NCBI GenBank assembly: GCA_947645535.1
Contig: CANSDD010000011.1
Coordinates: forward strand, 1 to 25,555
Direction of reading: 5' to 3'
Source of the DNA: an uncultured Mycoplasmatota bacterium
Lineage (GTDB): Bacteria > Bacillota_I > Bacilli_A > RF39 > UBA660
DNA length: 25,555 bases
Part shown: positions 14,641-23,071 of the stretch, one piece after another
How positions within the stretch are numbered: position 1 is the stretch's first letter
How the letters are laid out: each line of letters starts with the position of its first letter
Notes under the pieces: generated by a model
What the model was told of the DNA's origin: nothing
The model's input: only the letters and a program-made list of their open reading frames with translations
Databases searched by the model: none
Translations under genes and position numbers: made by a program

Positions 14641-14920
14641 TGAAGTGGCTTGATTCTAAAGAGCTGTCCTTCTAAATAGACTAATATCATAATGAAAAAA
14701 AATAATGTTATTTCTTCATTAGTAATAATGAATTTAATACAATTGTTTTTCATTTTTATTTTAGTAATGTTTATGATGATAAACAACTAAAATTTGGGTT
14801 ATTGGTTGGCACTTATACTAGTGTAAGTTATCAAAAAAACAAGCATTTTTGGTTGAAAAAATACTTGTTCCATTTTCCAAAAATAGGACAGTTCTTAATT
14901 TCATCAATTAAGTTGCTTCA
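14641..14920. mobile_element. 280-bp inverted-repeat remnant (MITE-like or IS deletion derivative)
   Basis: The left end, read in reverse, is AGGACAGCTCTTTAGAATCA then AAGCCACTTCA. The right end (14885-14920) begins AGGACAGTTCTTAATTTCAT and ends AGTTGCTTCA. The right end has the palindrome CTTAATT-TCATC-AATTAAG, nearly identical to the repeat at 2077-2113. A hairpin (14839-14850 with 14857-14868) precedes it. No ORF inside resembles a transposase, so this is probably an internally deleted insertion sequence. 14921-15020 shows nothing further. Confidence 0.5.
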
Positions 14921-15020
14921 TTTTTTTTGATATTTTGTCTCTATTACATTGAAGTATATATTTTTTTTTAAGTCAATATCATGATTTTACATTTTCTAAT
15001 CTGGAGCAAAGACATTTGTC

Positions 15021-15049
15021 TTGACTAAATAAAAAAATAAATGTACTAT
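15021..15049 (+). promoter_or_regulatory. Promoter of the prepilin gene
   Basis: TTGACT (15021-15026), 17 bases, TACTAT (15044-15049). An AGACA-TT-TGTCT inverted repeat (15010-15021) abuts the -35 box and may be an operator. Confidence 0.6.
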
Positions 15050-15072
15050 TATAATAGGATGAGGTGTGAACA

Positions 15073-15501
15073 ATGAAAAATAAAGGTTTTACATTAGCAG
15101 AATTATTAGGAGTTATAACATTACTAGCAATTGTTACTCTTTTAGTAATACCAGCAGTAACCAAAAATGTTGCAAGGGGAAAACAAAATTTGCATAAAAC
15201 ACAAATAGAAAATTTTAAAAAAGCAGCAGCAGATTGGATGGCAATTCATGCATTAGAGCTTCCAGAAGGTGACATTAATACAAGTATAACACTTGGCTGT
15301 TTAAAAATAGAAGGATTATTAGATACTTCTATTGTAGATCCAATTACAGGGGCAGAATTCCCAAATGATATGGTTATTAGTATTGAAACAGAATCTAATC
15401 AATTTGTTTATAAAGTAGATGAAAATAGTGGAACACTAGATAAAGAAGTGCCACTTCCAAGTAATAAGTGTAAATTTAGTAATAGTGCAATTAGTGAATA
15501 A
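15073..15501 (+). CDS. Orphan type IV prepilin-like protein
   Basis: 142 aa. MKNKG^FTLAELLGVITLLAIVTLLVIPAV is a class III signal: short basic leader, Gly before the cut, Phe at +1, Glu at +5, and a hydrophobic helix continuing as KQNLHKTQIENFKKAAADW. It would be cut and N-methylated by a prepilin peptidase and assembled into a pilus or pseudopilus. The globular part holds two Cys (LGCLKIEG and SNKCKF) that could bridge, and a DPITGAEFPNDM stretch seen in Gram-positive pseudopilins. No pilus ATPase, platform protein or peptidase is in the window, so machinery must be elsewhere. It lies between two decayed mobile elements. Ribosome site GATGAGG about 7 bases upstream is moderate. Confidence 0.88.
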   Translation: MKNKGFTLAELLGVITLLAIVTLLVIPAVTKNVARGKQNLHKTQIENFKKAAADWMAIHALELPEGDINTSITLGCLKIEGLLDTSIVDPITGAEFPNDMVISIETESNQFVYKVDENSGTLDKEVPLPSNKCKFSNSAISE

Positions 15502-15953
15502 AATTTTTAGTTTTTAATTGCTGGCAAGAGATGGTAATTTGTCAAAAACAAAAGGAAAAAAGTATAGAAGTGATTACAGGAAATTTTATTATTGTGTTCA
15601 TAGTAATAGAATATATTGTAAATTGCCTTGTTATGATTAGCTATTTAAATATCAAATGAATTATATTCCTATTTTTTCGTTCTTTCAGAATTAAAAAAGC
15701 AAGAATTAAATTTTATCCAATTATATAATTCTTATTGTTTATATGCAATTCTATTTGCAAAATAGGAGAAATATATGATGAGTTAATGATAAGTGGAATG
15801 GTTATTATATTGGTTCTAGTAGTATTTGACTTTTATAGAGTTACTAAGAGAATAGAACAAACAACTGTGTGCTTACATTTTTAAGGTGGATGTTAGTTGG
15901 TGTATAGTGATGATAATAGTTTGTTTTATTGGAGATTCAGAAAATAATTATTC
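15502..15953. other. Gap with fragmented coding traces
   Basis: No intact gene. A 32-codon reading at 15786-15884 is hydrophobic (VIILVLVVFDFYRV), and a shifted frame continues with another hydrophobic run just after it. This looks like a broken small membrane-protein gene, but it cannot be identified. Confidence 0.3.
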
Positions 15954-16266
15954 TGAACTGAACTGCACCCATTTCTTGGGTATAAGAAGTGAGGTTTTAA
16001 TATGTCAAAATTAAGTTATGAAGATAAAATAAATATCTATATGAAAGAAAACAAGGAAACAGTGTAATTAATATTTTTAAAAAATATGATGTTAGAAAAG
16101 ATGTAATAAAATATTTGATTAGATCAATAGATAAACACAGATATGATATTTTAAGAACATACAAAAATAGAACTTTTCTTTCAGAAGAGAAACAACGAAT
16201 TATCAATAGAGTTTTAATAAATAATGAATCTGCTTGTTCGATAGTTATAGATGAGGAATTATTAAG
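15954..16266 (+). pseudogene. IS3-family (IS150 group) left end and broken OrfA
   Basis: The left end carries TGAACTGCACCCATT, the terminal pattern of this IS group. The OrfA start at 16002 reads MSKLSYEDKINIYMKENKE and stops after 21 codons. In a shifted frame it continues with IDKHRYDILRTYKNRTF and IINRVLINNESA, the conserved helix-turn-helix OrfA segment. The rest of OrfA, all of OrfB and the right end are absent. The element cannot transpose. Confidence 0.85.
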
Positions 16267-16365
16267 CAAGGTATGCCTCAAAAAGATGCTGATATTGAAT
16301 TGATAATAGAAGTTACAGGTTTTTCTAAAGAAAATATAAAAAATAATAAGAAACAATTGGTATAA
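16258..16365 (+). pseudogene. C-terminal tail of an Rpn-family nuclease-like protein (fragment)
   Basis: The frame through 16273-16365 reads GMPQKDADIELIIEVTGFSK then ENIKNNKKQ and stops. This matches the usual tail of Rpn/PD-(D/E)XK recombination-promoting nucleases (DIELI-E-TGLSKEEI). The catalytic N-terminal part is missing, replaced by IS3 remnant sequence. The join falls around 16255-16270. Identification rests on a short motif. Confidence 0.5.
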
Positions 16366-16385
16366 ATTGATATCAATTGTTTTTA
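16351..16385 (+). terminator. Terminator after the Rpn fragment
   Basis: AAACAATTG (16351-16359) pairs with CAATTGTTT (16374-16382), with TAT/ATA pairing inside and T following. It insulates the polysaccharide locus from upstream remnants. Confidence 0.75.
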
Positions 16386-16466
16386 TTATGTGAGATGAAT
16401 CAAAGCATTAAATGGGGATTAGAAATAGAAAAATGTATTTAAAATATGGATATGATAATAAAAATA

Positions 16467-16475
16467 TGGTATGAT
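16467..16475 (+). promoter_or_regulatory. Extended -10 promoter of the polysaccharide locus
   Basis: TGGTATGAT (TG, one base, TATGAT at 16470-16475) about 30 bases before the start at 16505. No clear -35 box. It is the only recognisable promoter before the first gene of the locus. Confidence 0.5.
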
Positions 16476-16504
16476 GAGTATATGATTAAGAATGGAGAGT
16501 TTAT

Positions 16505-18004
16505 ATGAAATATTTTTTTAAAATGGAAAATTTAAAAAAAATAGTATTTTTTCTTTTAATTACATTTCCAATTTTTGAAATTACATTTTTTTATAATAGT
16601 ATTACAACATTAATACGTGTAATAGTAATATTATTTTGTTTTATTTGGTTGCTTTGTATTTCTAAGGAGTCTAGAAAAATAATAAAATATTTATTGTTCT
16701 ATTTTGCTTTATTAGGTATTTATTTTTTATGTCATCATTTTCATTCACTGAATTTTTCTTCTTTAGTACCAAATAATTTTAATTATACGATTATGAAAGA
16801 ATTTTTATATTTTTTAAAACTTTCTATGCCAGTATTTTTAATTCCATTATTTTGTTATTTAAAGTTTAATAAAGAAGATGTAAAAAAAATAATTTTTGGT
16901 TGGATTATAATGATTAGTGGAAGTATTATCGTACTAAATTTAACGAATTTGTCATATGGAAGCTATAGTGATGAACCTATTATGGGAAATTTCTTTACTT
17001 GGTTTCAATCAAATGGATATAATTATTATGATTTAGCATCTAAAGGATTTTTTATGTATGCAAATCAAATTAGTACTTGGCTTTTATTGCTTGTGCCAAT
17101 TTGTTTTTTATGGATTAAGCATACTTATTCTAAAACTAGTATTGCCTTAACACTTTTGTTACTATTCTCTTGTATATTACTAGGTACTAGAGTTGCTAGT
17201 ATAGGGAGTATTGTTATTTTTATTTTATGTTTTTTTGCCTATTTATTTTTTGTGTTTCTTCATAAAGAAGAGTGGAATAAAAAAATATTATTTAATTGTT
17301 TTCTTATTTCATTACCTATGATATTATTATTGCCTTTTTCTCCTAGCATTAATAGAATGGATGTACTTGGAAGTATTACAGAAGAACCTTTCAATAATGC
17401 AGTAGCGCTTTTAGTAATGAATGGAGATGGATATGTATCTTTAGATAAAACAAAGTATATTGAAGAACATTATAAAGAAAAAAGGATTGCTGAACAATTT
17501 GTACTTTATTCTTATCCTTATGAATATGATCCAGATTTTTGGTATGAAATATTAGAATTGCCAGTAGAAAAAAGAATTGATTATCGTCATCTAGAAACTG
17601 CTATTGTAAAAAGGGTAGTAGAGATAAATGATAATTCTTTAGATAAATGGCTTGGTATTACAAATACAAGAATACAAAATATCTTTAATATTGAAAGAGA
17701 TTTTGTATTACAATATTATGCTTTTGGTATTATTGGTTCTTTATTATTCTTTTTACCTTATATTTATTTAGGTTATTTACTAATAAAAAAATGGATTGTA
17801 AATTTTGATTTAAATACTAGTATAGGATTAGGAATTTATTTATTATATTTTGTTTGTTCTTATGCATCAGGTAATAATATGAATCATTTATCTACAATCA
17901 TTCCTTTTGTGTTTTTATCTAGTTTATTTGCTTTTTGTATAAAAAAAGACAAAAATAGTGAAAAAGGTAGAAAAAATAAGGAAGAGTATGTTATAATGAG
18001 TTAG
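16505..18004 (+). CDS. O-antigen ligase/polymerase-like (Wzy/WaaL/TuaE type) membrane protein
   Basis: 499 aa, about ten to twelve TM segments across 10-290 and 400-485. A large loop between (about 290-395) is rich in acidic and aromatic residues (YSYPYEYDPDFWYEILELP). Many helices plus one big extracellular loop near the C-terminal third is the layout of Wzy polymerases and WaaL ligases. A GTRVASIGS segment in a middle helix is like the conserved region of that group. It would link repeat units or attach glycan outside the membrane. Site GGAGAG 6-7 bases before the ATG. It is followed closely by the ABC exporter genes. Specific activity is not determined. Confidence 0.75.
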   Translation: MKYFFKMENLKKIVFFLLITFPIFEITFFYNSITTLIRVIVILFCFIWLLCISKESRKIIKYLLFYFALLGIYFLCHHFHSLNFSSLVPNNFNYTIMKEFLYFLKLSMPVFLIPLFCYLKFNKEDVKKIIFGWIIMISGSIIVLNLTNLSYGSYSDEPIMGNFFTWFQSNGYNYYDLASKGFFMYANQISTWLLLLVPICFLWIKHTYSKTSIALTLLLLFSCILLGTRVASIGSIVIFILCFFAYLFFVFLHKEEWNKKILFNCFLISLPMILLLPFSPSINRMDVLGSITEEPFNNAVALLVMNGDGYVSLDKTKYIEEHYKEKRIAEQFVLYSYPYEYDPDFWYEILELPVEKRIDYRHLETAIVKRVVEINDNSLDKWLGITNTRIQNIFNIERDFVLQYYAFGIIGSLLFFLPYIYLGYLLIKKWIVNFDLNTSIGLGIYLLYFVCSYASGNNMNHLSTIIPFVFLSSLFAFCIKKDKNSEKGRKNKEEYVIMS

Positions 18005-18029
18005 AAGAAATAGAATATTGGAGGTTTTT

Positions 18030-18821
18030 ATGACTTTTATAAATAATATAAAATATAGTTTTCAAAAGTATGGTTTTTTGATAGAGCAATTAGTATCTAG
18101 AGATTTTAAAGTAAAATATAAGCGTTCAATGCTTGGAATACTTTGGAGTTTATTATATCCAATTCTAATGATGATTGTGATGGCAATTGTATTTTCAAAT
18201 GTATTTAAATTTTCGACTCCTGGAGTAAATTATTTGGTTTATTTATTAACAGGGCTTACATTTTTTAATTATTTTAGCGAAGCTTCTAATTTAGCAATGA
18301 GTAGTGTTGTAGGAAATTTTAGTTTAATTAATAAAGTGTATATTCCCAAATATATATTTCCATTATCTAAATGTTTATTTGTAGGAATTAATTTACTTTT
18401 AACCTTGATACCTCTTTATATTGTAATATTTGCAACAGGAACAGGAATTAACTTTTATCATTTATTATTACCTTATGCATTATTATGTTTGTTTTTATTT
18501 ACTGTAGGTATGGGATTTATTTTATCAACTATTTCCGTATTTTTAAGGGATATGTTTTATATTTATGGAATCATTATAACTATTTGGACTTATCTAACAC
18601 CTATCATGTATGATATTAGTATGATTTCATCTAAATTACAAATATTTCTAAAATGTAATCCTTTATATCATTATATTAATTTTGCTAGAACAATTATTTT
18701 ATATCATCAATGTCCGACAATTGGCCAATTTGCTATGTGTGGAGTGAGTGCTGCAGTAGTATTATTCCTAGGAATGTTTGTATTTAAAAAGAATCAGGAT
18801 AAGTTTATTTATTATGTATAG
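18030..18821 (+). CDS. Polysaccharide ABC exporter permease (Wzm/TagG type)
   Basis: 263 aa from the ATG at 18030, which follows TTGGAGG at 4-5 bases; an in-frame TTG start twelve bases earlier lies inside that site. ABC-2 permease with six predicted TM segments. The N-terminal RDFKVKYKRSMLGILWSLLYP is the signature of O-antigen/teichoic acid exporter permeases, and PIMYDISMI and NPLYHYINFAR are further conserved spots. It pairs with the ATPase starting 10 bases downstream to move lipid-linked glycan across the membrane. The gene stop runs into the next ribosome site, implying coupling. Confidence 0.93.
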   Translation: MTFINNIKYSFQKYGFLIEQLVSRDFKVKYKRSMLGILWSLLYPILMMIVMAIVFSNVFKFSTPGVNYLVYLLTGLTFFNYFSEASNLAMSSVVGNFSLINKVYIPKYIFPLSKCLFVGINLLLTLIPLYIVIFATGTGINFYHLLLPYALLCLFLFTVGMGFILSTISVFLRDMFYIYGIIITIWTYLTPIMYDISMISSKLQIFLKCNPLYHYINFARTIILYHQCPTIGQFAMCGVSAAVVLFLGMFVFKKNQDKFIYYV

Positions 18822-18830
18822 GAGGACCTT

Positions 18831-19595
18831 ATGAAGAAAAAAAATATTATGATAAAAGCAGACCATGTTTCTATGAGGTTTAACTTAGGAATAGATAAAG
18901 GATTTTCATTAAAACAATGGTTTGTAGATATTGGCAAACATAAAAAGAAAGAAAAAAAAGAATTTTGGGCACTTTCTGATTTTGATTTTGAAATTGAACG
19001 TGGTGAAGTAGTGGGCTTTATTGGCAGTAATGGAGCTGGGAAATCAACTTTACTAAAAGTGATAGCTGGGGTTATGAAACCAACGAAAGGTCAAGTAAAA
19101 ACGTATGGGAATATTTGTCCTATGATAGAACTTGGAGCAGGATTTGATCCACAACTAACTGCAAGAGAAAATATTTATTTAAATGGAGCTGTTATGGGAT
19201 ATTCGAAAGAGTTAATAGATTCTAAGTTTGATGAAATAGTAGAGTTTTCTGAATTAAAAGATTTTTTAGAAGTACCTGTCCAAAATTTTTCTTCAGGTAT
19301 GGTAGCAAGACTTGCTTTTTCAATAGCGACAATTGTAGAACCAGAAATATTAATTGTTGATGAAATATTATCAGTAGGAGATATTGCTTTTCAAGCAAAA
19401 AGTGAAGCTAAAATGATGCAGATGATAAATGGAGGAACAACAGTTCTTTATGTATCTCATTCATTAGAATCTATCAAGAAGCTTTGTACTAAAGTTGTTT
19501 GGATAGAACATGGTGTTGTTCAAAAAATAGGTGGAAAAGAAGTTTGCGATGAGTATTATAAATATATGTTGTTAAGTCAAGAAAAAATAAATTGA
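18831..19595 (+). CDS. Polysaccharide ABC exporter ATPase (Wzt/TagH type)
   Basis: 254 aa. Walker A GSNGAGKST in GFIGSNGAGKSTLLKVIAGV, GAGFDPQLTARENIYLNG before the signature FSSGMVARLAFSIA, Walker B ILIVDEILSVGD and H-loop YVSHSLE. These are hallmarks of glycan exporter ATPases. The chain ends about 20 residues after the ATPase fold. It therefore lacks the C-terminal sugar-binding domain of Wzt from O9a-type systems, suggesting no glycan-cap recognition. Site AGGAGG lies 5 bases before the ATG. It works with the permease just upstream. Confidence 0.94.
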   Translation: MKKKNIMIKADHVSMRFNLGIDKGFSLKQWFVDIGKHKKKEKKEFWALSDFDFEIERGEVVGFIGSNGAGKSTLLKVIAGVMKPTKGQVKTYGNICPMIELGAGFDPQLTARENIYLNGAVMGYSKELIDSKFDEIVEFSELKDFLEVPVQNFSSGMVARLAFSIATIVEPEILIVDEILSVGDIAFQAKSEAKMMQMINGGTTVLYVSHSLESIKKLCTKVVWIEHGVVQKIGGKEVCDEYYKYMLLSQEKIN

Positions 19596-19637
19596 ATAAT
19601 GAAATTTAAATTTATAATTGGTTAAGGAGTTTGAATA

Positions 19638-21050
19638 ATGGAAATTTTAGAAAAAATACAAAAGTTAGAAGAACAAATTGGAGAATTAAAAAGAGAAAAT
19701 AAAATATTAAAAGAACGTTTAGATGCACGAAATGAAGATTTTGATTATGCTATCAAATATTATAATGGAGAATTAGAAAAAATAAATTTTGAAAGATTTG
19801 CCAGATTGTGTTATCAATATTGTAGAAGGAACGGAGTTATTAAGACTTTAGGTAAACTATTTCAATGTATGTGGAAAGTTTGTATTATTGGAGTTAAGAA
19901 GGTAAAAAGAAAAGTTGTAAAGCCTGCTTATGCAAAAGAATTAAAAAAAATTTTGAGAACTCATAAAGAAAAAAAAATAATGCTTTTTTATCCTGGGTAT
20001 GATTGGTATATGAAGATGTACCAACGTCCTCAACATATGGCAATTCATTTTGCTGAAAAAGACATCTTATTTTTTTATTGCACTATGAATATAAATGATA
20101 AAATTGATGGAATAAAACAAATATCAGAAAATTTGTATGTAACAAATCAGTATGATTATTTAAAAAAACATTTGCCTAAATATACACTTTATATGTGTGC
20201 AAATATGAATGGCTGTTTTTTAAAGGAGTTAAAAGATATTCAAAAGAGAGGAAATGACATTTTGTATGAATATATAGATGATTTGCATGAAGATCTTACA
20301 GAAATTTCTAATGATTTATTAGAAAGACATAATTATGTTTTGAAAAATATAGAAATTCCTGTAGTGACGACAGCACAACATTTATTCAAGAAAGCAAGTA
20401 AAATTAGAAAGAGTGAAAATAATATAATTTTATCTACGAATGGAGTTGTATATGAAGATTTTCATATCACAGGAAAATTAGCAATTCCAGATAAAATTAA
20501 GTCAATTGTTAAAGAAAAAAAGCCTATTATTGGATATTATGGGGCTTTAGCTAAGTGGTTTGATTATGAACTAGTAGAAAAAATTGCAAAACAACATCCA
20601 GAGTGGAATATATTGTTAATTGGAATTGATTATGATAAAGAATTTGCTAAGTACAATTATTTTAATTATTTATCAAATGTATATTATATAGGACCAGTTG
20701 AATATAAAGAATTAATTAAATATGGGGCATGCTGTGATGTTTTGACAATTCCTTTTAGGATTAATGAGATTACTTTGTCTACTAGTCCTGTAAAAGTATT
20801 TGAATATATGTCCATGGAAAAACCGATTGTTACGACAGACTTGCCAGAATGCAGAAAATATAAATCTGTTTTAATTGGAAAGAATCATGAAGATTTTATA
20901 AAAAAATTAGAAGTAGCATTAGAAAAGAAAAATGATACTGATTATAAAAAAATATTATGTCATGAAGCAAAATCGAATACTTGGGAAAGTAAGGTCGATG
21001 AAATATTAAATTTTATTACTGAAGAGGAAAAAGATGAAAAAAAATTTTAA
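19638..21050 (+). CDS. GT-B fold glycosyltransferase with N-terminal coiled coil
   Basis: 470 aa. Residues about 1-45 are heptad-rich (KIQKLEEQIGELKRENKIL), followed by a basic, partly hydrophobic stretch (about 55-115) that may bind membrane. The N-terminal Rossmann part starts IMLFYPGYDWYMKMYQRPQH, a pattern I associate with TuaH-like enzymes. The C-terminal part has IGYYGALAKWFDYEL, LLIGID and SPVKVFEYMSMEKPIVTTDLPE, the donor-site motif of GT4-like enzymes. It probably adds a sugar from a nucleotide donor on the inner face of the membrane. Site AAGGAG is 8 bases before the ATG. It overlaps the next gene by 17 bases. Donor and acceptor unknown. Confidence 0.88.
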   Translation: MEILEKIQKLEEQIGELKRENKILKERLDARNEDFDYAIKYYNGELEKINFERFARLCYQYCRRNGVIKTLGKLFQCMWKVCIIGVKKVKRKVVKPAYAKELKKILRTHKEKKIMLFYPGYDWYMKMYQRPQHMAIHFAEKDILFFYCTMNINDKIDGIKQISENLYVTNQYDYLKKHLPKYTLYMCANMNGCFLKELKDIQKRGNDILYEYIDDLHEDLTEISNDLLERHNYVLKNIEIPVVTTAQHLFKKASKIRKSENNIILSTNGVVYEDFHITGKLAIPDKIKSIVKEKKPIIGYYGALAKWFDYELVEKIAKQHPEWNILLIGIDYDKEFAKYNYFNYLSNVYYIGPVEYKELIKYGACCDVLTIPFRINEITLSTSPVKVFEYMSMEKPIVTTDLPECRKYKSVLIGKNHEDFIKKLEVALEKKNDTDYKKILCHEAKSNTWESKVDEILNFITEEEKDEKKF

Positions 21051-22785
21051 TAATAATGTTTTAAAAAGTGTTTTTTTATCTGGTATCTATATATTATTAT
21101 TTATATTTTTTAATATTTTTATAAGTAGTGTATTGTTTATATTTCATATTAGTATTTCGAAATATACAGTTTTAGTTTCTTTTGGATTATCAAGTTTAGT
21201 AATATGGCTATTTTTAAGAAAAAGTGGAATAGGAAATTTTAAATATATTATTGCTAGTATAGTAATTCCCATAGTAGTGATTTTAGGAACAATATATGTA
21301 AATGGAAAAATCATTGATTCAACTTGGGATGGAAATTCATATCATAAAGTTACTATTGGTATGTTGAAAAATGGATGGAATCCTTTGTATGAAGAAATGA
21401 ATCAATTTGATGCACGTAGTGAGAGTCCTGTTTTCATAAAAAGGCTTAATTCAATTTGGGGAAGTCATTATGCCAAAGCATCACATATTTTCGCGGCAAA
21501 TATTTATGCTTTAACAAACAATATTGAATGTGGAAAATGTATTAACAGTCTTAGTATTATAATGTTGTTTCTCATTGTTATAGCATTGCTTATTTATTAT
21601 TTTAAAAAATTACTTTTTCCATTATTGTTTGGAATATGTATAATAACATTACCTGTTATATGCTCACAGTATTTAACATTTTATGTTGATTTATTAGTAT
21701 ATATTTATCTTATGATAATAATTGTTTTATTTTTTTCTTTAGAAATGGAAAATTTTGTTGATAGAACAATAATATTAATAGTTTATTTTTGTAGTTTGGT
21801 TATAGCCATTAATATAAAATTTTCATTATTTGGATATGTTGGATTATTCTGTTTGGGTTATTATATTTTGTATATAATAAGACTTAAACACCAGCAATTA
21901 AGTTTTAAAAGATTTCTTAATTTTACAATATATTCATTTTTTGCAGTGATAGTTGGTGTGTTTATTGTAGGATTGTGCGTATATCCTAAGAATTTTTTAG
22001 ATCATGGTCATCCTTTTTACCCTTTAATGGGAAAGGGGAGGACAGAAATTATGATAAATAATCAGCCAGATTATTTTAAAGAAAAAAATTCAGTTGAAAA
22101 ATTTATGATTGCTACATTTTCTAAAATGGATAATATTACAGAAAGTTCGGGAAAAAAAGCTGAATATAAGCTTCCTTTTTCTATATATGATTCTGAATTT
22201 AAATTATTATCTGCTTGTGATACCAGAATTAGTGGAAATGGAATTTTCTTTAGTGGAATATTGATTATAGCGGTTATATTATTTTCATTAACTGTTTTTA
22301 GAATATACCATCAAAATGGACATTTATTTTGGCTTACAATTATTCCAATTGTAATTACTGTAATAATGATATTTTGTCTTAGTGAATCTTGGTGGGCAAG
22401 ATATTTTCCACAGATATATTTTTTGATTTTTGCAGTTTTATTATATTTAAATGAAATTAATGATAGAAAGGTACATATAGTTTTATATTTATTTATAATA
22501 CTAATATTGATAAATAGTTTTTTAATTTTTTGGAATTCAACAAAATATGCTTTAAATTATACAAAAGAAGTAAATAACTCTTTATGGAGTTCTGATTTTC
22601 CATATGATTGTAAGTTAAGTTTGTACGCAGGAATTAGTTCTCCAGAATTTCCAGGTGCTATATATAATGTCTTTGATAAACGGAAAAATCTTGATATTAC
22701 GATTTTGGATTCAGATGAATATGAATATATACCTGGAATGCTTTTACCTGTAATACCACCTTATGTTGTTGGAAAATGTGAATGA
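21034..22785 (+). CDS. GT-C-like multispanning glycosyltransferase
   Basis: 583 aa, about eleven to thirteen TM segments. After two or three helices there is an outside loop IDSTWDGNSYHKVTIGMLKN (about residues 93-112). It resembles the acidic first loop (WD-x-YH) of GT-C enzymes that use polyprenyl-phosphate sugars. INIKFSLFGY further on resembles their conserved K-F helix. A C-terminal outside tail of about 70 residues follows the last helix. It would add sugars outside the membrane, consistent with the UbiA-family gene downstream making a lipid-linked donor. The ATG lies inside the preceding gene (17-base overlap). Assignment is from topology and one motif. Confidence 0.7.
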   Translation: MKKNFNNNVLKSVFLSGIYILLFIFFNIFISSVLFIFHISISKYTVLVSFGLSSLVIWLFLRKSGIGNFKYIIASIVIPIVVILGTIYVNGKIIDSTWDGNSYHKVTIGMLKNGWNPLYEEMNQFDARSESPVFIKRLNSIWGSHYAKASHIFAANIYALTNNIECGKCINSLSIIMLFLIVIALLIYYFKKLLFPLLFGICIITLPVICSQYLTFYVDLLVYIYLMIIIVLFFSLEMENFVDRTIILIVYFCSLVIAINIKFSLFGYVGLFCLGYYILYIIRLKHQQLSFKRFLNFTIYSFFAVIVGVFIVGLCVYPKNFLDHGHPFYPLMGKGRTEIMINNQPDYFKEKNSVEKFMIATFSKMDNITESSGKKAEYKLPFSIYDSEFKLLSACDTRISGNGIFFSGILIIAVILFSLTVFRIYHQNGHLFWLTIIPIVITVIMIFCLSESWWARYFPQIYFLIFAVLLYLNEINDRKVHIVLYLFIILILINSFLIFWNSTKYALNYTKEVNNSLWSSDFPYDCKLSLYAGISSPEFPGAIYNVFDKRKNLDITILDSDEYEYIPGMLLPVIPPYVVGKCE

Positions 22786-22802
22786 AATAACAAAAATTGT
22801 AG

Positions 22803-22979
22803 ATTGAAAAAATGGCTTGATTTTCAATGTCATTAACTTAAGAATTAGGAATAACAAATCAATAAAAATTTTAGGAATTAAAAGTATAAGTTTTCCCCAA
22901 TTTACAAACTTTTATTTTCTAAAATTTCATCTAGAGTTCCCTTAAGTTAATGAAATTACTTGATTTTATATTTTTCAAT
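22803..22979. mobile_element. MITE-like inverted-repeat element upstream of wecB
   Basis: A perfect 13-bp inverted repeat, TCATTAACTTAAG (22830-22842) and its complement (22941-22953), sits inside longer imperfect arms of about 40 bp. Both arms start ATTGAAAAA on their outer ends. Nothing inside codes. The total of about 177 bp fits a miniature element or a long RNA hairpin. Confidence 0.5.
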
Positions 22980-23002
22980 TGAATTATATTAGAAAAATAA
23001 TA

Positions 23003-23024
23003 TTAGGCGCAAATTAGGCGCAAA
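23003..23024 (+). repeat. Tandem 11-bp repeat upstream of wecB
   Basis: TTAGGCGCAAA occurs twice in exact tandem (23003-23013, 23014-23024), about 48 bases before the wecB start. Its GC content is unusual for this gap. It could be an operator with two half-sites one helical turn apart. Confidence 0.6.
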
Positions 23025-23071
23025 ATATAAAATAAATTTTTTTAAGTATTTATATAGAAGGAGAAGATAAT

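Noticed and set aside
14604..14786. Minus-strand 60-aa reading
   Set aside because: It lies across the inverted-repeat remnant, has A/T-driven composition and no ribosome site or known motif.
15997..16356. Minus-strand 119-aa hydrophobic reading
   Set aside because: It is antisense to the recognisable IS3 OrfA remnant and its hydrophobicity is what the complement of Lys/Asn/Glu codons gives.
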